Shown one piece after another: positions 16,083 to 26,696 of a stretch of 64,000 bases of DNA. Source of the stretch: CAVXFL01 sp963761015 (GTDB taxonomy: Bacteria; Pseudomonadota; Alphaproteobacteria; Acetobacterales; Acetobacteraceae); the NCBI GenBank assembly GCA_963761015.1, contig CAVXFL010000010.1:1-64000 (forward strand). The letters run 5' to 3'. The translations under genes were made by a program, and so were the position numbers. Under the pieces are notes generated by a model that was given only the letters and a program-made list of their open reading frames with translations, had not been told where the DNA came from and searched no databases. How positions within the stretch are numbered: position 1 is the first letter of the stretch; the number at the start of each line of letters is the position of its first letter.

Positions 16083-17943
16083 ATGCCGACGAATCAGCGT
16101 CTCGTGCTATGCGGTGGCCTGAGTGGGCCGGCGAAAGCCCGGTTCAGTCAGCCTGAGTTTGGATCGGTATGACAGGCCAGGAAATGTCCATCTAAAGATT
16201 TCGGATATCAGTAAGCGGTTGGTAGTGAACATTCCCGACGCTCTCGTCGATCTGCTGGAGATTGCCTGTTACATCTACGCGGCGGACAGCGCGATCTCGC
16301 GCTGGCGGTCCGGCCGACGAACAGATGGGTATGCGCTGGCGGCGAAAGCTTCGATTTGTAACTCCAGTGCGGCGGCTCGACCATGGTCCTCCGCTCCCTG
16401 TCACATCAGCGCTGGTGGAAACGCTGAGCTTTCTTTCCGATGACGAATACGAAGTCGAGTTTCACTCCTTCAGTGAAATTCCAGCAGTGGACACCTACTT
16501 CGAGTTCCCTACCGAGGAGGCGGCAGCCTTCATACCCGATGAAGTGATCCTGTTCTCGGGTGGGCTGGACTTCTCGCCGGGACGGTCCACCGGATGGCGA
16601 ACCACGGCAAGAAGGTGGCACTTGTAAGCCATCGTTCCTCGCCGAAGATCGCCTTGGTCCAGAAATACCTAGCAGATCAGCTCCGGAGCCGGTTCGGCGC
16701 CGACCGTGCGCTCCACGTGCCGGTCTGGGTGACCCTCGATGGGAATCTTGGCAGGGAATTGACGCACCGCACGCGCTCTTCCCTGTTCGCGGCACTTGGG
16801 GCAGTGACCGCGCGATGTTCACCAGAGATCAGATCAGCATATTTGAGAACGGGGTAGTCGGCCTCAATCTGCCACCGGTAGCCCAGGTTGTCGGTGTCGC
16901 GCTACGCGAACTACGCACCCGCAGGTTGGCGGGGTTTCGGCGCTTGCTTGCCGACGTCCTTGGTCGTCCCTTTGATGTAGACAATCCATTTCTGTGGCTG
17001 ACTAAAGCGGAGGTGGTCGGATGGATAACCGCTAATGGATGCAGCGATCTGATCCGAAATACGCGGAGCTGCGCGCGCGTCCACGACATGACTGTGCTGC
17101 ATCCCCATTGTGGCCGATGCTCTCAGTGCATCGATCGCCGCTTAGCGATCGTGGCTGCCGGGGAAGACCACGAGGATCCTGACGAAGCATATAAAGTCGA
17201 CCTCTTCCTGGGTAAACGAAAGCCGGGGCCGGATCGGGAAATGGCGCTCGCCTATGTTCGATCAGCCTCCAATATCAATCAGATGACTGACATCGCGTTC
17301 TTTGCGCACTATGGCGAGACCAGTCGGGTCGTCGCCTCTTCCCAGAACCCGTGGACACAGTCGCCAGCCCGAATTCCGAGTTGCACAAGCGGCATGCGGC
17401 GACGATCTGCAGAGTCTCGATGGGGCCACAAAATCCACGCATCCAAGTTGCGGGAAGGAAGCCTACCGGCGAATTGCCTTCTTTCACTTGTCGTCAGTCA
17501 GCGAGAAGGGGGGCCATCTATCCTACGCCAGTCGGAGTTTCGGGGCAGCCTGTCATCGTAGGCGAGGAAATCAGGATAGCCATCGACGCTGGGCGACGGC
17601 GAGTGCTCGTCAATCAGTGGGGCGAACTAGACGGCGTGAGCGCCGAATTGATCATTGCTCTCTCGGAGCCGTTCAGGCGGGCGGTCCGTGAAGAGCGTTC
17701 GCCCGAGCATTATCCGTTCACCCCGAGCGCCAATCTCGCCCGTCACACCCGCTGTGAGAGCAATGAAACGCTCCGGCGACGTATCCTCCGTTGCCGGAAC
17801 AACATAGCACGCCTGGCCGAGAGTGCCCGCGATGCGGCACCTTCAATCGACGCGGTAATCGAGAACAGCCAGGGGCACGGCCACAGGCTAAACCCCGATC
17901 GGATCAGGATCGTGGCCATCTCTGAGTTATCCGGAAGCGAATA
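16083..17943 (+). pseudogene. QueC-like (QatC-type) PP-loop protein, multiply frameshifted
   Basis: Reassembled across at least six frame changes: MPTNQRLVLCGGLSGPAK, LSLDRYDRPGNVHLKISDIS, LPVTSALVETLSFLSDDEYE, then the PP-loop at FIPDEVILFSGGLD. Next come KKVALVSHRSSPKIALVQKY, ISIFENGVVGLNLPPVAQVV, NPFLWLTKAEVVGWI and the Cys block LHPHCGRCSQCIDRRLAIVA. The tail runs to AISELSGSE, stop 17941-17943. The PP-loop and Cys block are those of QueC (7-cyano-7-deazaguanine synthase) relatives, and the long N- and C-terminal parts fit the anti-phage QatC type rather than housekeeping QueC. A frame change occurs right after SGGLD. Not functional as read. Confidence 0.65.
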
Positions 17944-18470
17944 GGTCACGCTTCTCCGCCAAGAGGTCACGCCTCTCCCTCGAAATCTCAAGAACCAATG
18001 TGTTGAGACGCAAGAAGCGTCACGCCTTTCTGCTGGACAGTCAACAGACCGAACGGCCTCCCACGAGTATGAATATCCCGCAACGCTAAGCGATAGCCAG
18101 GCGTAGAGGAGGATATCTCGATGGGCATGACAGATGTTGAGAAGCGCGCCCTCAAAGGTGGTGCGGCGTTCACGGAGACGCTGGCGCTCCGATCTCGGAT
18201 GCTTGCCACATATCCGGACTGAGTTGGAGTGAAATATATCGGCGGCTGGCCACCGGCGACATCCGCGCCGTGAAGTCGGGAGCGCGCACGTTGATCTTGA
18301 TGGACAGCCTGCGTGCACATCTGGCGAGCTTGCCCGCCGCGACGTTCCGAGCACCGAAATCCGCCTCTTAACGCGATCGTTTCGGGGATGTCCGCGCCCG
18401 ACGCCGTCACGGTGATCCGCTCCCGTTTCTTGCGCTCGCCAAGGCAATTCATGCGGACGGCCGAATCCAG
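17944..18470. other. No recognisable gene
   Basis: This is where a TatD-like qatD would be expected. Minus-strand open readings exist (for example RRTTFEGALLNICHAHRDIL near 18150) but I could not match them to TatD metal-binding motifs or any family, and plus-strand readings are short. Left unassigned. Confidence 0.4.
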
Positions 18471-18473
18471 ACT

Positions 18474-19571
18474 ATGACCAAGCCAGGACGCTCGACCTAT
18501 ACGAAGTGCCCGTGGCGGGGCTGGACGATATCGGCGCGCTGCTGCTGCGACTGCTGCCACGCCCGGCTTGCGCCGTTGTGGACCGGTGGCATCGTTGATC
18601 CGGCCCGGACCCGCCGCGTGCGCCGGCTGGCATATCCTGATCCGGGGACAGCCGATCAGGCGACGTTGCGGCCCGTGCCGCACCGCTGGTGCGCGCTCGA
18701 TATGGATGGCATCACCCGGCCGGATGATGTTCCTGCAGCCGACCTCGCCCCATCGCCGCGCTTGCGATTGAACGCCTGCCACCGGCATTTCATTCCGCAC
18801 GCTGGATCGTACAGGCGTCGGCCGGGCACGGGCTGAAACCCGGTTGCAGGTTGCGGCTATGGTTCTGGCTCGATCGCGCGACGAGTGGTGCTGCGTTGGG
18901 TTTTGGTAGATCTAAGCAGTTCCCGGTCGATCCGTGCACGTTTCGTCCCGCGCAACCGATTTACACCGCGGCCCCGGTTTTCATCAGGCGATCCGACCAT
19001 CTCCCAAGTCGCATCGCCCATCTTCCCGGCGCCGCTGCTGTTGCTGTTCCTGGCGCCGAGGCATTGAAACCACCGCCCCGCGTCGAAACGCCGCCGGCCG
19101 CGAGCACCGCATCGTCCGACGACGTGCGGGCGTTCATAGACGAAATCCTCGCCCGTGTACGGACCGCCTCCGACAATTCCAAGCACTACACGTTGCGCGA
19201 CTCGCGCGGTTGCTCGGCGGCATCCAGGCAAAGGCCGGCTTTTCCGATTCCGAGGCGGTTCGCTGGTTGGTTGACTCACTGCCGAGAACAACGCTCGACT
19301 TGGAACGCGCGAAGAAAACTGCCGAGTGGGGCTTGGACGCTGGGCGAGCGAACCCGATCCCTGTTCCGCCGCACCGTCCCGAAGACCAGCCACCCGATCC
19401 GCGCCGCCAGGAAACCGCTCGCACCGCTTTCCTGCTGCTGCGCCGGGGCGCGTCAAGCGCCGATCTGCTCACGGAATTGCGCACGCGAAACACCCGCCGA
19501 TCGGACCCTTACCGCCGGGCGTCGTTGATAAAATCGCTATCTGGGCAGCGGGACAGCACAAAGGCGGTCAC
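18474..19571 (+). pseudogene. Primase-like replication protein, decayed
   Basis: Pieces in different frames: GLDDIGALLLRLLPRPACAV, PHRWCALDMDGITRPDDVPA then ADLA, RLRLWFWLDRATSGA, PVDPCTFRPAQPIYTAAPVF then LPSRIAHLPGAAAVAVPGAE, and later GFSDSEAVRWLVDSLPRTTL and DLERAKKTAEWGLDAGRANP. This combination sits in front of DUF927 proteins in many alphaproteobacterial islands, where it is thought to be the primase part of an element-encoded replication module. Several frameshifts are needed to read it. Primase activity is inferred from context, not from a visible catalytic motif. Confidence 0.45.
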
Positions 19572-21445
19572 ATGCGCAATGATGCAGTAATCATCGCGCA
19601 ACTCGATCAGGCGCGGGGCATCACTGGCGAAGTTGAGGCCGAAGGCACGCCCGAGCAAGAGTGCGGCGAGGTGTCCGAGTGGCCGATCCCGTTCTTCGAG
19701 ACCAATAAGGGGGTTTGGTTTCGGCCATCGCATCATGCGAAAGGCGGGAAACCCGAGCCGAGCGCGATCTGGGTGTGCGCACCATTCGCGGCGGTGGCCG
19801 AAACCGCAGACGAGGCGAGCAGTTCCTGGGGCCTGCTGCTGCGCTGGAAGGACCGCGACGGCCGCGCACACGAATGGGCGATGCCGCGCCGGCTGCTCCA
19901 TCTGGACGGTAATCACATCGCGGCAGAACTGGATCATGCAGGGCTGTCAGTCCGGCAAGGCATCGCATGAACTGCTGAAACAGCTACTCGGTCGGATCAC
20001 GACTCTAAACCGGCGCCGATGCGTGACGCGCACCGGCGGCATCAAACCGAAGCAGGCCATGTCTACGTGCTGCCGGGCGGCGAGACGTTCGGGCCTGGCG
20101 GCGCCGGAATTATCCTGCAAAGCGATCACATCGCCGCAGTCGATGCGAGACGTCCGCGCGGCACACTGGAGGAATGGCAGGACCACGTTGCCCGATACGC
20201 GGTCGGCAACCATCGACTTGGTCTGTTCCAGTCAGCGGCGTTTGCCCCGCTGATCCTCGACATTACCAGCGAACCCAGCGGCGGCCTGCATCTGCATGGC
20301 GGCTCGCAGACCGGAAAAACCACTGCGCTGTGCTGCTCTGCAAGCGGTGGGGGCGTGCCGACGCGTCCGGCCAGATCAGGACATGGCGCGCCACTAGCAA
20401 CGGTATGGAGGGCGTGGCAACTGAGACGTGTGACGCGCTCCTGCCGCTGGACGAGATCGGCATGGTCGATCCACGCGAGGCGGGCGAGATCGTCTATTCA
20501 CTGGCCAACGAAAGCGGCAAAGCGCGTGCTACGCGCGACGGCTCGGCACGTGTGCGTCGGACGTGGCGGACCGTGTTCCTCTCCACTGGCGAGGTGCCGT
20601 TATCGGTAAAGATGGGCGAGCGCGGCGCCGCCCCGATGGCTGGACAGGACGTTCGGCGGCCAACATCCCGGCGGATGCTGGCGCGGGCCTCGGCGTGTTT
20701 CAGAACCTACACGGAATGAAGGATGCGGCGACGCTGGCTGTGCATGCTGCGGGTAACAACCCGGAGTTACTACGGCACGGCAGCGCGGGCCTTCCTCGGC
20801 AAGCTGGCCCATGAAGGGCAACTGATCCCAAGGGGCTCACAGAAGCGATCGAAACAATGCGTCGAGACTTTCTCGACAAGAGGCTGCCCGCGGGCGCGGA
20901 CGGGCAGTTGTTTCCGTAGCGCGCCGGTTCTCGTTGTTCGCCGCAGCCGGCGAATTGGCGCGCATGTTCGGTGTGCTGCCGTGGCCGAAGGGCGAGGCGA
21001 TGGCTGCCGCTGCGGCCGGGCTGACCGCATGGATCAAGGCCCGCGGGGGCACCGGGGCAGCCGAGGATGCGCAAGCCATCGCAACGGTCCGGCGCTTCCT
21101 GGAACAACACGAAGAAAGCCGGTTTTCGCTGCTGCTGCCGGCCGGGCAAACCGAGAAGCAGGCTGGTGAGGATGAAACCCGGATCGGGCGGCCGACCGTC
21201 AACCGGGTTGGTTACAGGCGTGAGACCAAAACAGGGCGTTGGGAGTTTCTAATTTTCCCCGAGGTGTGGAAATCAGAAATATGCAAGGGCCTCTATTTAC
21301 TGCGCGTCGCCGAGGCGCTGCAGCAGCCCGTTTCATCGACAAAGGCGACGGAAAGAACTGGGCGAAAAAGCATCGCATTCAAGGGCAGGGACCGACCCGG
21401 TTCCACACTGTGATGGGCGCCATTTTGCAAGGTGACGAAAAATGA
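19572..21445 (+). pseudogene. DUF927-domain replication/helicase-like protein, multiply frameshifted
   Basis: The ATG at 19572 starts MRNDAVIIAQLDQARGITGE. Further blocks are GVWFRPSHHAKGGKPEPSAI, VYVLPGGETFGPGGAGIILQ and GLFQSAAFAPLILDITSEPS. A Walker A follows, GGLHLHGGSQTGKTTAL, with the Walker B-like LPLDEIGMVDPREAGEIVYS and the sensor-like RTVFLSTGEVPLSVKMGERG. C-terminal pieces are ELARMFGVLPWPKGEAMAAA and WEFLIFPEVWKSEICKG. This is the DUF927 (PF06048) ATPase of phage- and plasmid-like elements, probably loading or unwinding DNA for element replication. Five or more frame changes make it inactive as written. Iteron-like repeats lie 480 bp downstream. Confidence 0.7.
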
Positions 21446-21842
21446 GCCACGCAGCCTTGCGCTTCCCGCACGTTACGGTGAGACCTTGGACGATCTGGCG
21501 CTACCACTGGATGCGGACGATGACGTGCTGGGCTTCGACCCGGCTGATCATGCCGAAGCTCCACTGCCGCCCCTCCCGGAACCCGGGACACCGGAACGCA
21601 CACGCCTCGACCGCAAACAAGCGGCGATCGTCGCGGGGCTGCTGCATGCGGCGCAGATGCGGCCGGCGAGCTGGAACGGTCCGGCGGCGCTGCCGTCGCA
21701 CGTTTGCTTCTGTTCCCGCTGCGACGGGCAAGTGTGGTGGTGTGAGCGCAAGGCGTCGAGAGGTTGGTACCGCACCGCATGTGTGCCGCCGTCCGGTCTG
21801 GACCCGGTGCGGCTGATCGATACCAGGGAGCGCGGTCGGTGA
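21432..21842 (+). CDS. Hypothetical protein with a Cys-rich motif
   Basis: A 136-aa open frame from a GTG at 21432 (MTKNEPRSLALPARYGETLD). It overlaps the end of the DUF927 gene by 14 bases. The N-terminal half is acidic and Pro-rich (LPLDADDDVLGFDPADHAEA), followed by RKQAAIVAGLLHAAQMRPAS and a possible zinc-binding segment HVCFCSRCDGQVWWCERK. Uninterrupted, unlike its upstream neighbours. Function unknown; its place suggests an accessory role in the replication module. An overlapping ATG reading at 21442 is in another frame and looks less natural. Confidence 0.55.
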   Translation: MTKNEPRSLALPARYGETLDDLALPLDADDDVLGFDPADHAEAPLPPLPEPGTPERTRLDRKQAAIVAGLLHAAQMRPASWNGPAALPSHVCFCSRCDGQVWWCERKASRGWYRTACVPPSGLDPVRLIDTRERGR

Positions 21843-21928
21843 GCGGTTTTCTGCCCCGGGCGACCGGACCAGCGGAGGCAGTCGGAACCCATTCGGGGTC
21901 TCCCGGCGCATCATTTGCCCATCAACTG

Positions 21929-22215
21929 TTCCGACCGTTCCGACCTGTCTGGAGCGTCCGACCAAAAACCTCAGTTATATCAACGCCGTTCCGACAGTTC
22001 CGACAGTTCCGACCCTTTTGAAGGAAGGGTAAGGTCTGCGGGAAAGGCTTGGCGGCAAACGACCGGCGAACTCACGCCACCTCTCTCTCAGAATTGGTCG
22101 GAGCAGTCGGAACACCACATTACACGACAAAAATGGGGCTGATTCCTGCGGGTTTCAGTGGGCCGTTGCGTTCCGACCGTGTGATCGGAACACGTCGGAA
22201 CGGTCGGAACAAGTG
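21929..22215. repeat. Iteron-like TTCCGAC repeats
   Basis: About eleven copies of TTCCGAC or its complement in under 300 bp. A tandem block GTTCCGACA, GTTCCGACA, GTTCCGACC starts at 21988 with 9-bp steps; a pair at 21929 and 21939 is 10 bp apart; the complement appears around 22097-22112 and 22186-22210. The repeats follow the primase/DUF927 module in a gene-free stretch with A/T-rich patches. An origin of replication or a repressor-binding region is the natural reading, but neither is proven. Confidence 0.55.
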
Positions 22216-22283
22216 ATGGCAGCCCGCGGGTTTGCGGATCATTGTTCCGGCGGGTGGAGTGACAACGACAGGGTAGAGCGCCC

Positions 22284-22577
22284 ATGAGCGAGACGACCAC
22301 CGATCCGGCGATCAACGCGAAAATTGCCCGGCTACGGGAATTGATTGCGACGGCAGCGCGGCGGAAGCCGTCGATATGCCGAACCCAACCGCATGGCTTC
22401 GAATATCGGTCATTGGCAGTCGAGCCATGGGTTACCGGAACCGTGCAGGACCAAACTGCGGCTCTATGCCTGGCGGGTGCGGAGGGCGTTGAAGCATGTG
22501 GCGAAAAATCCCGGGCTGCCGCAGGCGCAGTTATAATACATGGAGCGGCGGCCGAGATCGCCGCAACCGTGCTGTGA
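22284..22577 (+). CDS. Short hypothetical protein, doubtful
   Basis: An ATG at 22284 encodes MSETTTDPAINAKIARLREL then IATAARRK, which looks like a genuine protein start. The continuation in the same frame to 22577 is of lower quality, while a different frame offers GLPEPCRTKLRLYAWRVRRA then LKHVAKNPGLPQAQL. A frameshift near 22360 is likely. Family unknown. Confidence 0.35.
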   Translation: MSETTTDPAINAKIARLRELIATAARRKPSICRTQPHGFEYRSLAVEPWVTGTVQDQTAALCLAGAEGVEACGEKSRAAAGAVIIHGAAAEIAATVL

Positions 22578-23155
22578 CTGGCGGCACGCCCAGATCACTC
22601 CGAGGTCGCGTGTGCCGCGGATCGAGGGCGTTTCTTGCGCAATACCTACAGGCGGGCGCACGCGCGCGAGAGCGGACCATTCTGCGGAGATGCGCGCCGC
22701 ACGACCACTGCGGCCGGACCTATCAAAACCTAACCTTCGCACCCTGCAATGCGCTCCCCAGAATCCGCGCCCCTCTGAGGGTTTCCGGAACCTGCGCAGG
22801 CTTGCGCGCGAGCGCCGGAATCTTTCAGCACGTGCGATGCGCGCGAACGCGATGGCGACAGACGCCGCGAGTGATCGCGAACAACCTCGCCGCGGCGGAC
22901 GCGGCGATCTAGACGGCCAGCTTTCCGGCAACGGCAACCTCCTGATCAAGATTGGTCTGCGAATTCGCCCCCTCAGTCGGGCCGTTAAAACCGAAAACGG
23001 TACAAGCTGCTATATTTGCTTGCACGGTCTTCGGGAATCAGCAGATACACACAACGTCTCTAGCCGTTTCTATAAGTCCAGGACCGTCCCAAAATGTCCA
23101 GAGCACGGCCATGCTCTACCGTGGTTAGACAAGGAATTTAGGCAAACAGAAACCC
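22578..23155. other. No recognisable gene
   Basis: Open readings on both strands are Arg-rich in the way of chance frames in GC-rich DNA. The final 200 bases before the next gene (about 22940-23150) are relatively A/T-rich and may hold its promoter, but no clear -35/-10 pair stands out. Confidence 0.4.
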
Positions 23156-23806
23156 ATGGCACGTGGTGGTCACAACTGGAAAGGGCGAGGGACCGTGGAA
23201 GGCGCCCGACCGCTCGATGTAATAAAAGTGGCCCGCGCCGGCTATCTGTCCGGGTTAAGGGTCGGTGGCTGGCAATGGACCCGCCAGGACCGGACCACGG
23301 CCTTTATCGGGATCACGGGCGGAAGGCAGGCCATCACTCTTGATTACCGAATCAAGTCGGGCGGCGAGGATTGGCAACCCGTTCACCAGCGTGTGCCGAT
23401 CCGCTGGACGTCCTGTCGCTTCGGGGGAGAGCGGCCTTGGTTCGTCTGCGACGTTTTTGCGAACGGCGCGCATTGCGGCCGGCAGGTCGCCAAGCTTTAC
23501 GGCGCCGGACGTCTGTTTGCGTGCCGCAACTGCTACGGCCTCGGCTATGCGGTGCAGCGCGGAGGAGTGATGGACCGCGCGCACCATCGCCTTGCCCGGC
23601 TCCAATGGAGGCTTGGCGCGGATTACGATGGGCCGGACGGACCTCCGCCTCCGCGCCCCAAGTGGATGCGGCAGTGCACGTATCAACGCGTCGTACAGCA
23701 GATCGAGAATGGTGAGGACCACTTGAACGCGGTGTTCGTGGCGGGTGCGCAGCGGCTTCTGGGCCGGCTAGAGAGATCGGAACAACGCGGAGGAGGACGA
23801 CGATGA
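23156..23806 (+). CDS. Conserved hypothetical mobile-element protein
   Basis: A 216-aa intact protein starting MARGGHNWKGRGTVEGARPL. It has a Trp/Arg-rich middle (YLSGLRVGGWQWTRQDRT, RVPIRWTSCRFGGERPWFVC) and a possible zinc-binding part with Cys in WTSCRFGG, VCDVFANGAHCGR and LFACRNCYGLGYAVQR. The C-terminal helix region includes MDRAHHRLARLQWRLGADYD. I recall close relatives on many alphaproteobacterial islands and prophages, always unnamed. Its ATGA overlap with the next gene shows an operon. That it stays open among decayed neighbours is notable. Confidence 0.7.
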   Translation: MARGGHNWKGRGTVEGARPLDVIKVARAGYLSGLRVGGWQWTRQDRTTAFIGITGGRQAITLDYRIKSGGEDWQPVHQRVPIRWTSCRFGGERPWFVCDVFANGAHCGRQVAKLYGAGRLFACRNCYGLGYAVQRGGVMDRAHHRLARLQWRLGADYDGPDGPPPPRPKWMRQCTYQRVVQQIENGEDHLNAVFVAGAQRLLGRLERSEQRGGGRR

Positions 23807-24614
23807 ACGCCCTATCACAACCGGCCACCGTGGTGCCGAACGCCAGCTACGAGGAGACACGCTTCAACGCGCTGCACCACGGCGTGCTCTCCCGCTACGT
23901 GGTGTTGCCGTGGGAGGACAGGGCGGGTACCAAGCCCTGCTGGCTGCGCTGGTAGCGGAGCACGCGCCGCAAGGCCCGACCGAGGGGCATCTCGTCGAGG
24001 AACTGGCCGGGGTCATGTGGCGCAAGCGCCGACTGCAACTGGCGGAGGCTGCAATCTATCGGGAGAGGCTCCGCAAGGACGCCACCAGCGCCTTAGATCC
24101 GGACCAGATTGCCAGCGCCGCACTCCTCCCATTGGTCGGCAAACACAAGGTCAAGGCTGACATTCCGCAAGCACTCACCGCGACGCCGGCAGACACTGCC
24201 CGCGATCTGCGCGACGTGAGACGCGACCAGGCGTTGACCAGAAAGGCGCTGAACATTCTCGCCGCAGGTGGACCCGACACCTATCCCCGTGCTCTTGCGG
24301 CGCTGAGGGAGGACACCCGTTCATTCTGGCTTGAATGCGTGGGCGAGGCAGACGCCGGTGATCTGACCTACAAGCCTTCTGCCGATGCGTTGGAGGCTTG
24401 GCTTCGCCGGAAGTGGCCCGAATGGTACGAGGGGCCGATCGCCGAGCTTGAACACCGCGACGCGATCAGGGAGCACGCGTTCGGCTCTGTGTACACGAGT
24501 CAGCGTTTGGAAGTCACGGCCCGATACGAAGTCCACCTTGACCGCAAGCTGGAGCGCACACTCGCAATGCTGATCCGCTTGCGGGAGCTCCGACATCCGG
24601 CAGTGCCCGGGTGA
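23803..24614 (+). pseudogene. Conserved hypothetical mobile-element protein, one frameshift
   Basis: The ATG at 23803 overlaps the upstream stop and encodes MNALSQPATVVPNASYEETR and LSRYVVLPWEDRAG. A missing G near 23928 moves the homologous reading to the frame with YQALLAALVAEHAPQGPTEG, which runs to RLRELRHPAVPG and a stop at 24614. Similar proteins follow the 23156-type gene on other elements. Rich in helices and charged residues; function unknown. With one base restored it would be about 270 residues long. Confidence 0.6.
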
Positions 24615-24802
24615 TCCGTTTGGCAAAAATGCTTCGGCAGCATCAGTGATTGGGGTAGAGTCGAGGAGAGGCGCGGTGCCGCACGAGCTGTAGAAGTCTT
24701 GACATGATCTGACGGACGGCTTGAAATCGGTGGGAACGGAGGCCGGGGCGCGGAGCCATGCGGCAGGCAGCGCCCCGGCCGGAGCCACAGGACAAAACCG
24801 TC

Positions 24803-25200
24803 ATGACGATAACCGAGCGCAAGGTGATCAAGGCCAAGGTCGGGCTGCTGGAGTTGGCCAAGCAGTTGGGCAGCGTGACCCAGGCTTGCCGCGTCATGGG
24901 GTATAGCCGCGACAGCTTCTACCGCTTCCGCGACCTCTACGAGAAGGGCGGCGACCTGGCGCTGGGCCGAGATCACCCGTTCAAAGCCCAACTTGAAGAA
25001 CCGCGCCGCGCCCGAGGTGGAGGCCGCCGTGGTGGCGATGGCCATCGAGCAGCCGGCCTGGGGCCAGGCGCGGGCCGCCAACGAACTGAAGCAGCGCGGC
25101 ACCGAAGTCTCGCCCTTCGGTGTTCGCTGCATCTGGATGCGCCACGATCTGGAGACGATGAAGAAACGGCTCAAGGGCCTGCTCAGGCTTTACTCGCGTT
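24803..25200 (+). pseudogene. IS481-family transposase, N-terminal remnant
   Basis: It reads MTITERKVIKAKVGLLELAK, QLGSVTQACRVMGYSRDSFY and RFRDLYEKGGDLALGRD, then shifts frame to KNRAAPEVEAAVVAMAIEQP, AWGQARAANELKQRGTEVSP and FGVRCIWMRHDLETMKKRLK. These are the helix-turn-helix regions of IS481 transposases. The DDE catalytic half is missing; the following 180 bases show no transposase homology. Confidence 0.75.
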
Positions 25201-25489
25201 ACGGCCTGTCGGATTGCTCAACCGCCCAAAGGCGGCCTTTGCACGAGCTCGGCCCGCCCGGTTACCCGGCCAAGCCGCTCGTCAGCTACCAGGGCCTACC
25301 GACAACTCCCTGGGTGGTTCCTTCCTCCACTGGTGAACCGCGCCGTTGGGGCGCACTGAGCAATCCTGGCTAGCGCTCCCGTATAGGCTGTCTGGCCACG
25401 TAGTAGAGAGAGCTATACCCGCCTCGCTCCGGCAGCCAGATGGACGTAAATTTCAGGTCCCTCGCTGTTTGGAGTGGGTAGAAACGCTT

Positions 25490-26696
25490 TCAGGCTGGCA
25501 GTCTGAGGTCGAGCTTGCCGGCAATGAGGTAGATAATCGCCTTGAGGTTGCGGGTTGATCGGTAGCCTCTGGCTTTTGCCTTGGCTGCTTGAACGAGGCT
25601 GTTGATGCCTTCGAGGATGCCGTTGGCGATCTTGCTGTCGAACCAGCGGAGGATGCCGTCCCAGTGGCGCTTGATGGTTCGGGCTGCCTCGATGACGGCG
25701 TTGAGGCGGCTGTGGGTTGCCCAGAAGTACCATTTTTGAGGAAGGCTTCGGCGGCTTCGCGGGACGGCTGAGCGTAGAGGTCCTGAAAGGTCAGGCGGAT
25801 CTGATAGGCGCGGGCGGTCTTGAGAGGTCCGTGAGACCGCCGAGCGCGGCCAATTGCGCCTCGGAGAGATTGACATTTGTTCTTCAGCCAGATATAGCGG
25901 GTCCTCTCAGTTCCGGTCGGTCCTTCTGCTCGGCGCGGCGGACCAGATCGACGGCATCATTGACGATCTTGACCGCGTGGAACTTGTCGAAGGTGATGTT
26001 GGCATTGGGCAGATGCGCGGCGGTCCCCTTGATGAAGGCTGGGCTCATGTCGATGCAGACTTCGCTCACCGCTTCGGCGTCGCCGTCGTGCGCGGCGAGG
26101 TCGGCGGCGAACGCTGCGACGGTGGTCGGCGTCCTTGCCATCGGCGACAAACAGAACCCCGGCCGGTCGATATCGACGAACAGGCTGATGTAGTCGTGGC
26201 CCCGCCGGGCGGCGGTCTCGTCGAAGGCGACCCGGGTGACCGCCGAATAGTCGCCACGGGCGCGGGCTTGCTCGACGTAGTGGTGGAGAACCCGCCACAG
26301 CCGGGTGTCGTGCTCGCCCACCAGGCGGGCGACGGCGGCGACCGGCATGGGCCGAGATCATCGTCATGGCGAGGGCTTCGAACAGCAAGGTGAAGCCGCT
26401 GTCGCGCGCCCACGGCACGGACACCCGCTTGATCCCGCACCGGAACGCGGCACCCGAGGCACGCGGGCGTACAGATAGGCTTCGTGCTGGAAGAAATTGA
26501 GATGACGCCACGTCATCTCCTCGGTGTCGTAGGCGGGGCAGTCCGCCGCGCCGCAGTCAGGGCAGGCAAAGCGACTGCCGCGCGGGAAATCGAGGTGGAT
26601 GTCGAGGCGCTTGGCGGCAGCGTCAAAGTCGCTGCGCGCCACCATCCAAGGCGGAAGCAACCCCAACGCCAGCTGAAGCAAGTCCGTGTCGCGCAT
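25490..26696 (-). pseudogene. ISL3-family transposase, frameshifted
   Basis: The start at 26696 reads MRDTDLLQLALGLLPPWMVA, followed by the zinc-finger block RFACPDCGAADCPAYDTEEM then TWRHLNFFQHEAYLYARVPR. The catalytic region lies in a second frame: YSAVTRVAFDETAARRGHDY and AVSEVCIDMSPAFIKGTAAH with the DDE Asp residues. A third frame holds the C-terminus, WDGILRWFDSKIANGILEGI then LVQAAKAKARGYRS and AGKLDLRLPA. Shifts occur near 26410, 25880 and in the 25730-25800 region. The order is normal for ISL3, so this is a whole element gene that has decayed in place. Confidence 0.82.

Noticed and set aside
17944..18470. A TatD-like qatD gene completing the Qat system
   Set aside because: I tried to align minus- and plus-strand readings to TatD metal-binding motifs and could not place them without forcing frames.
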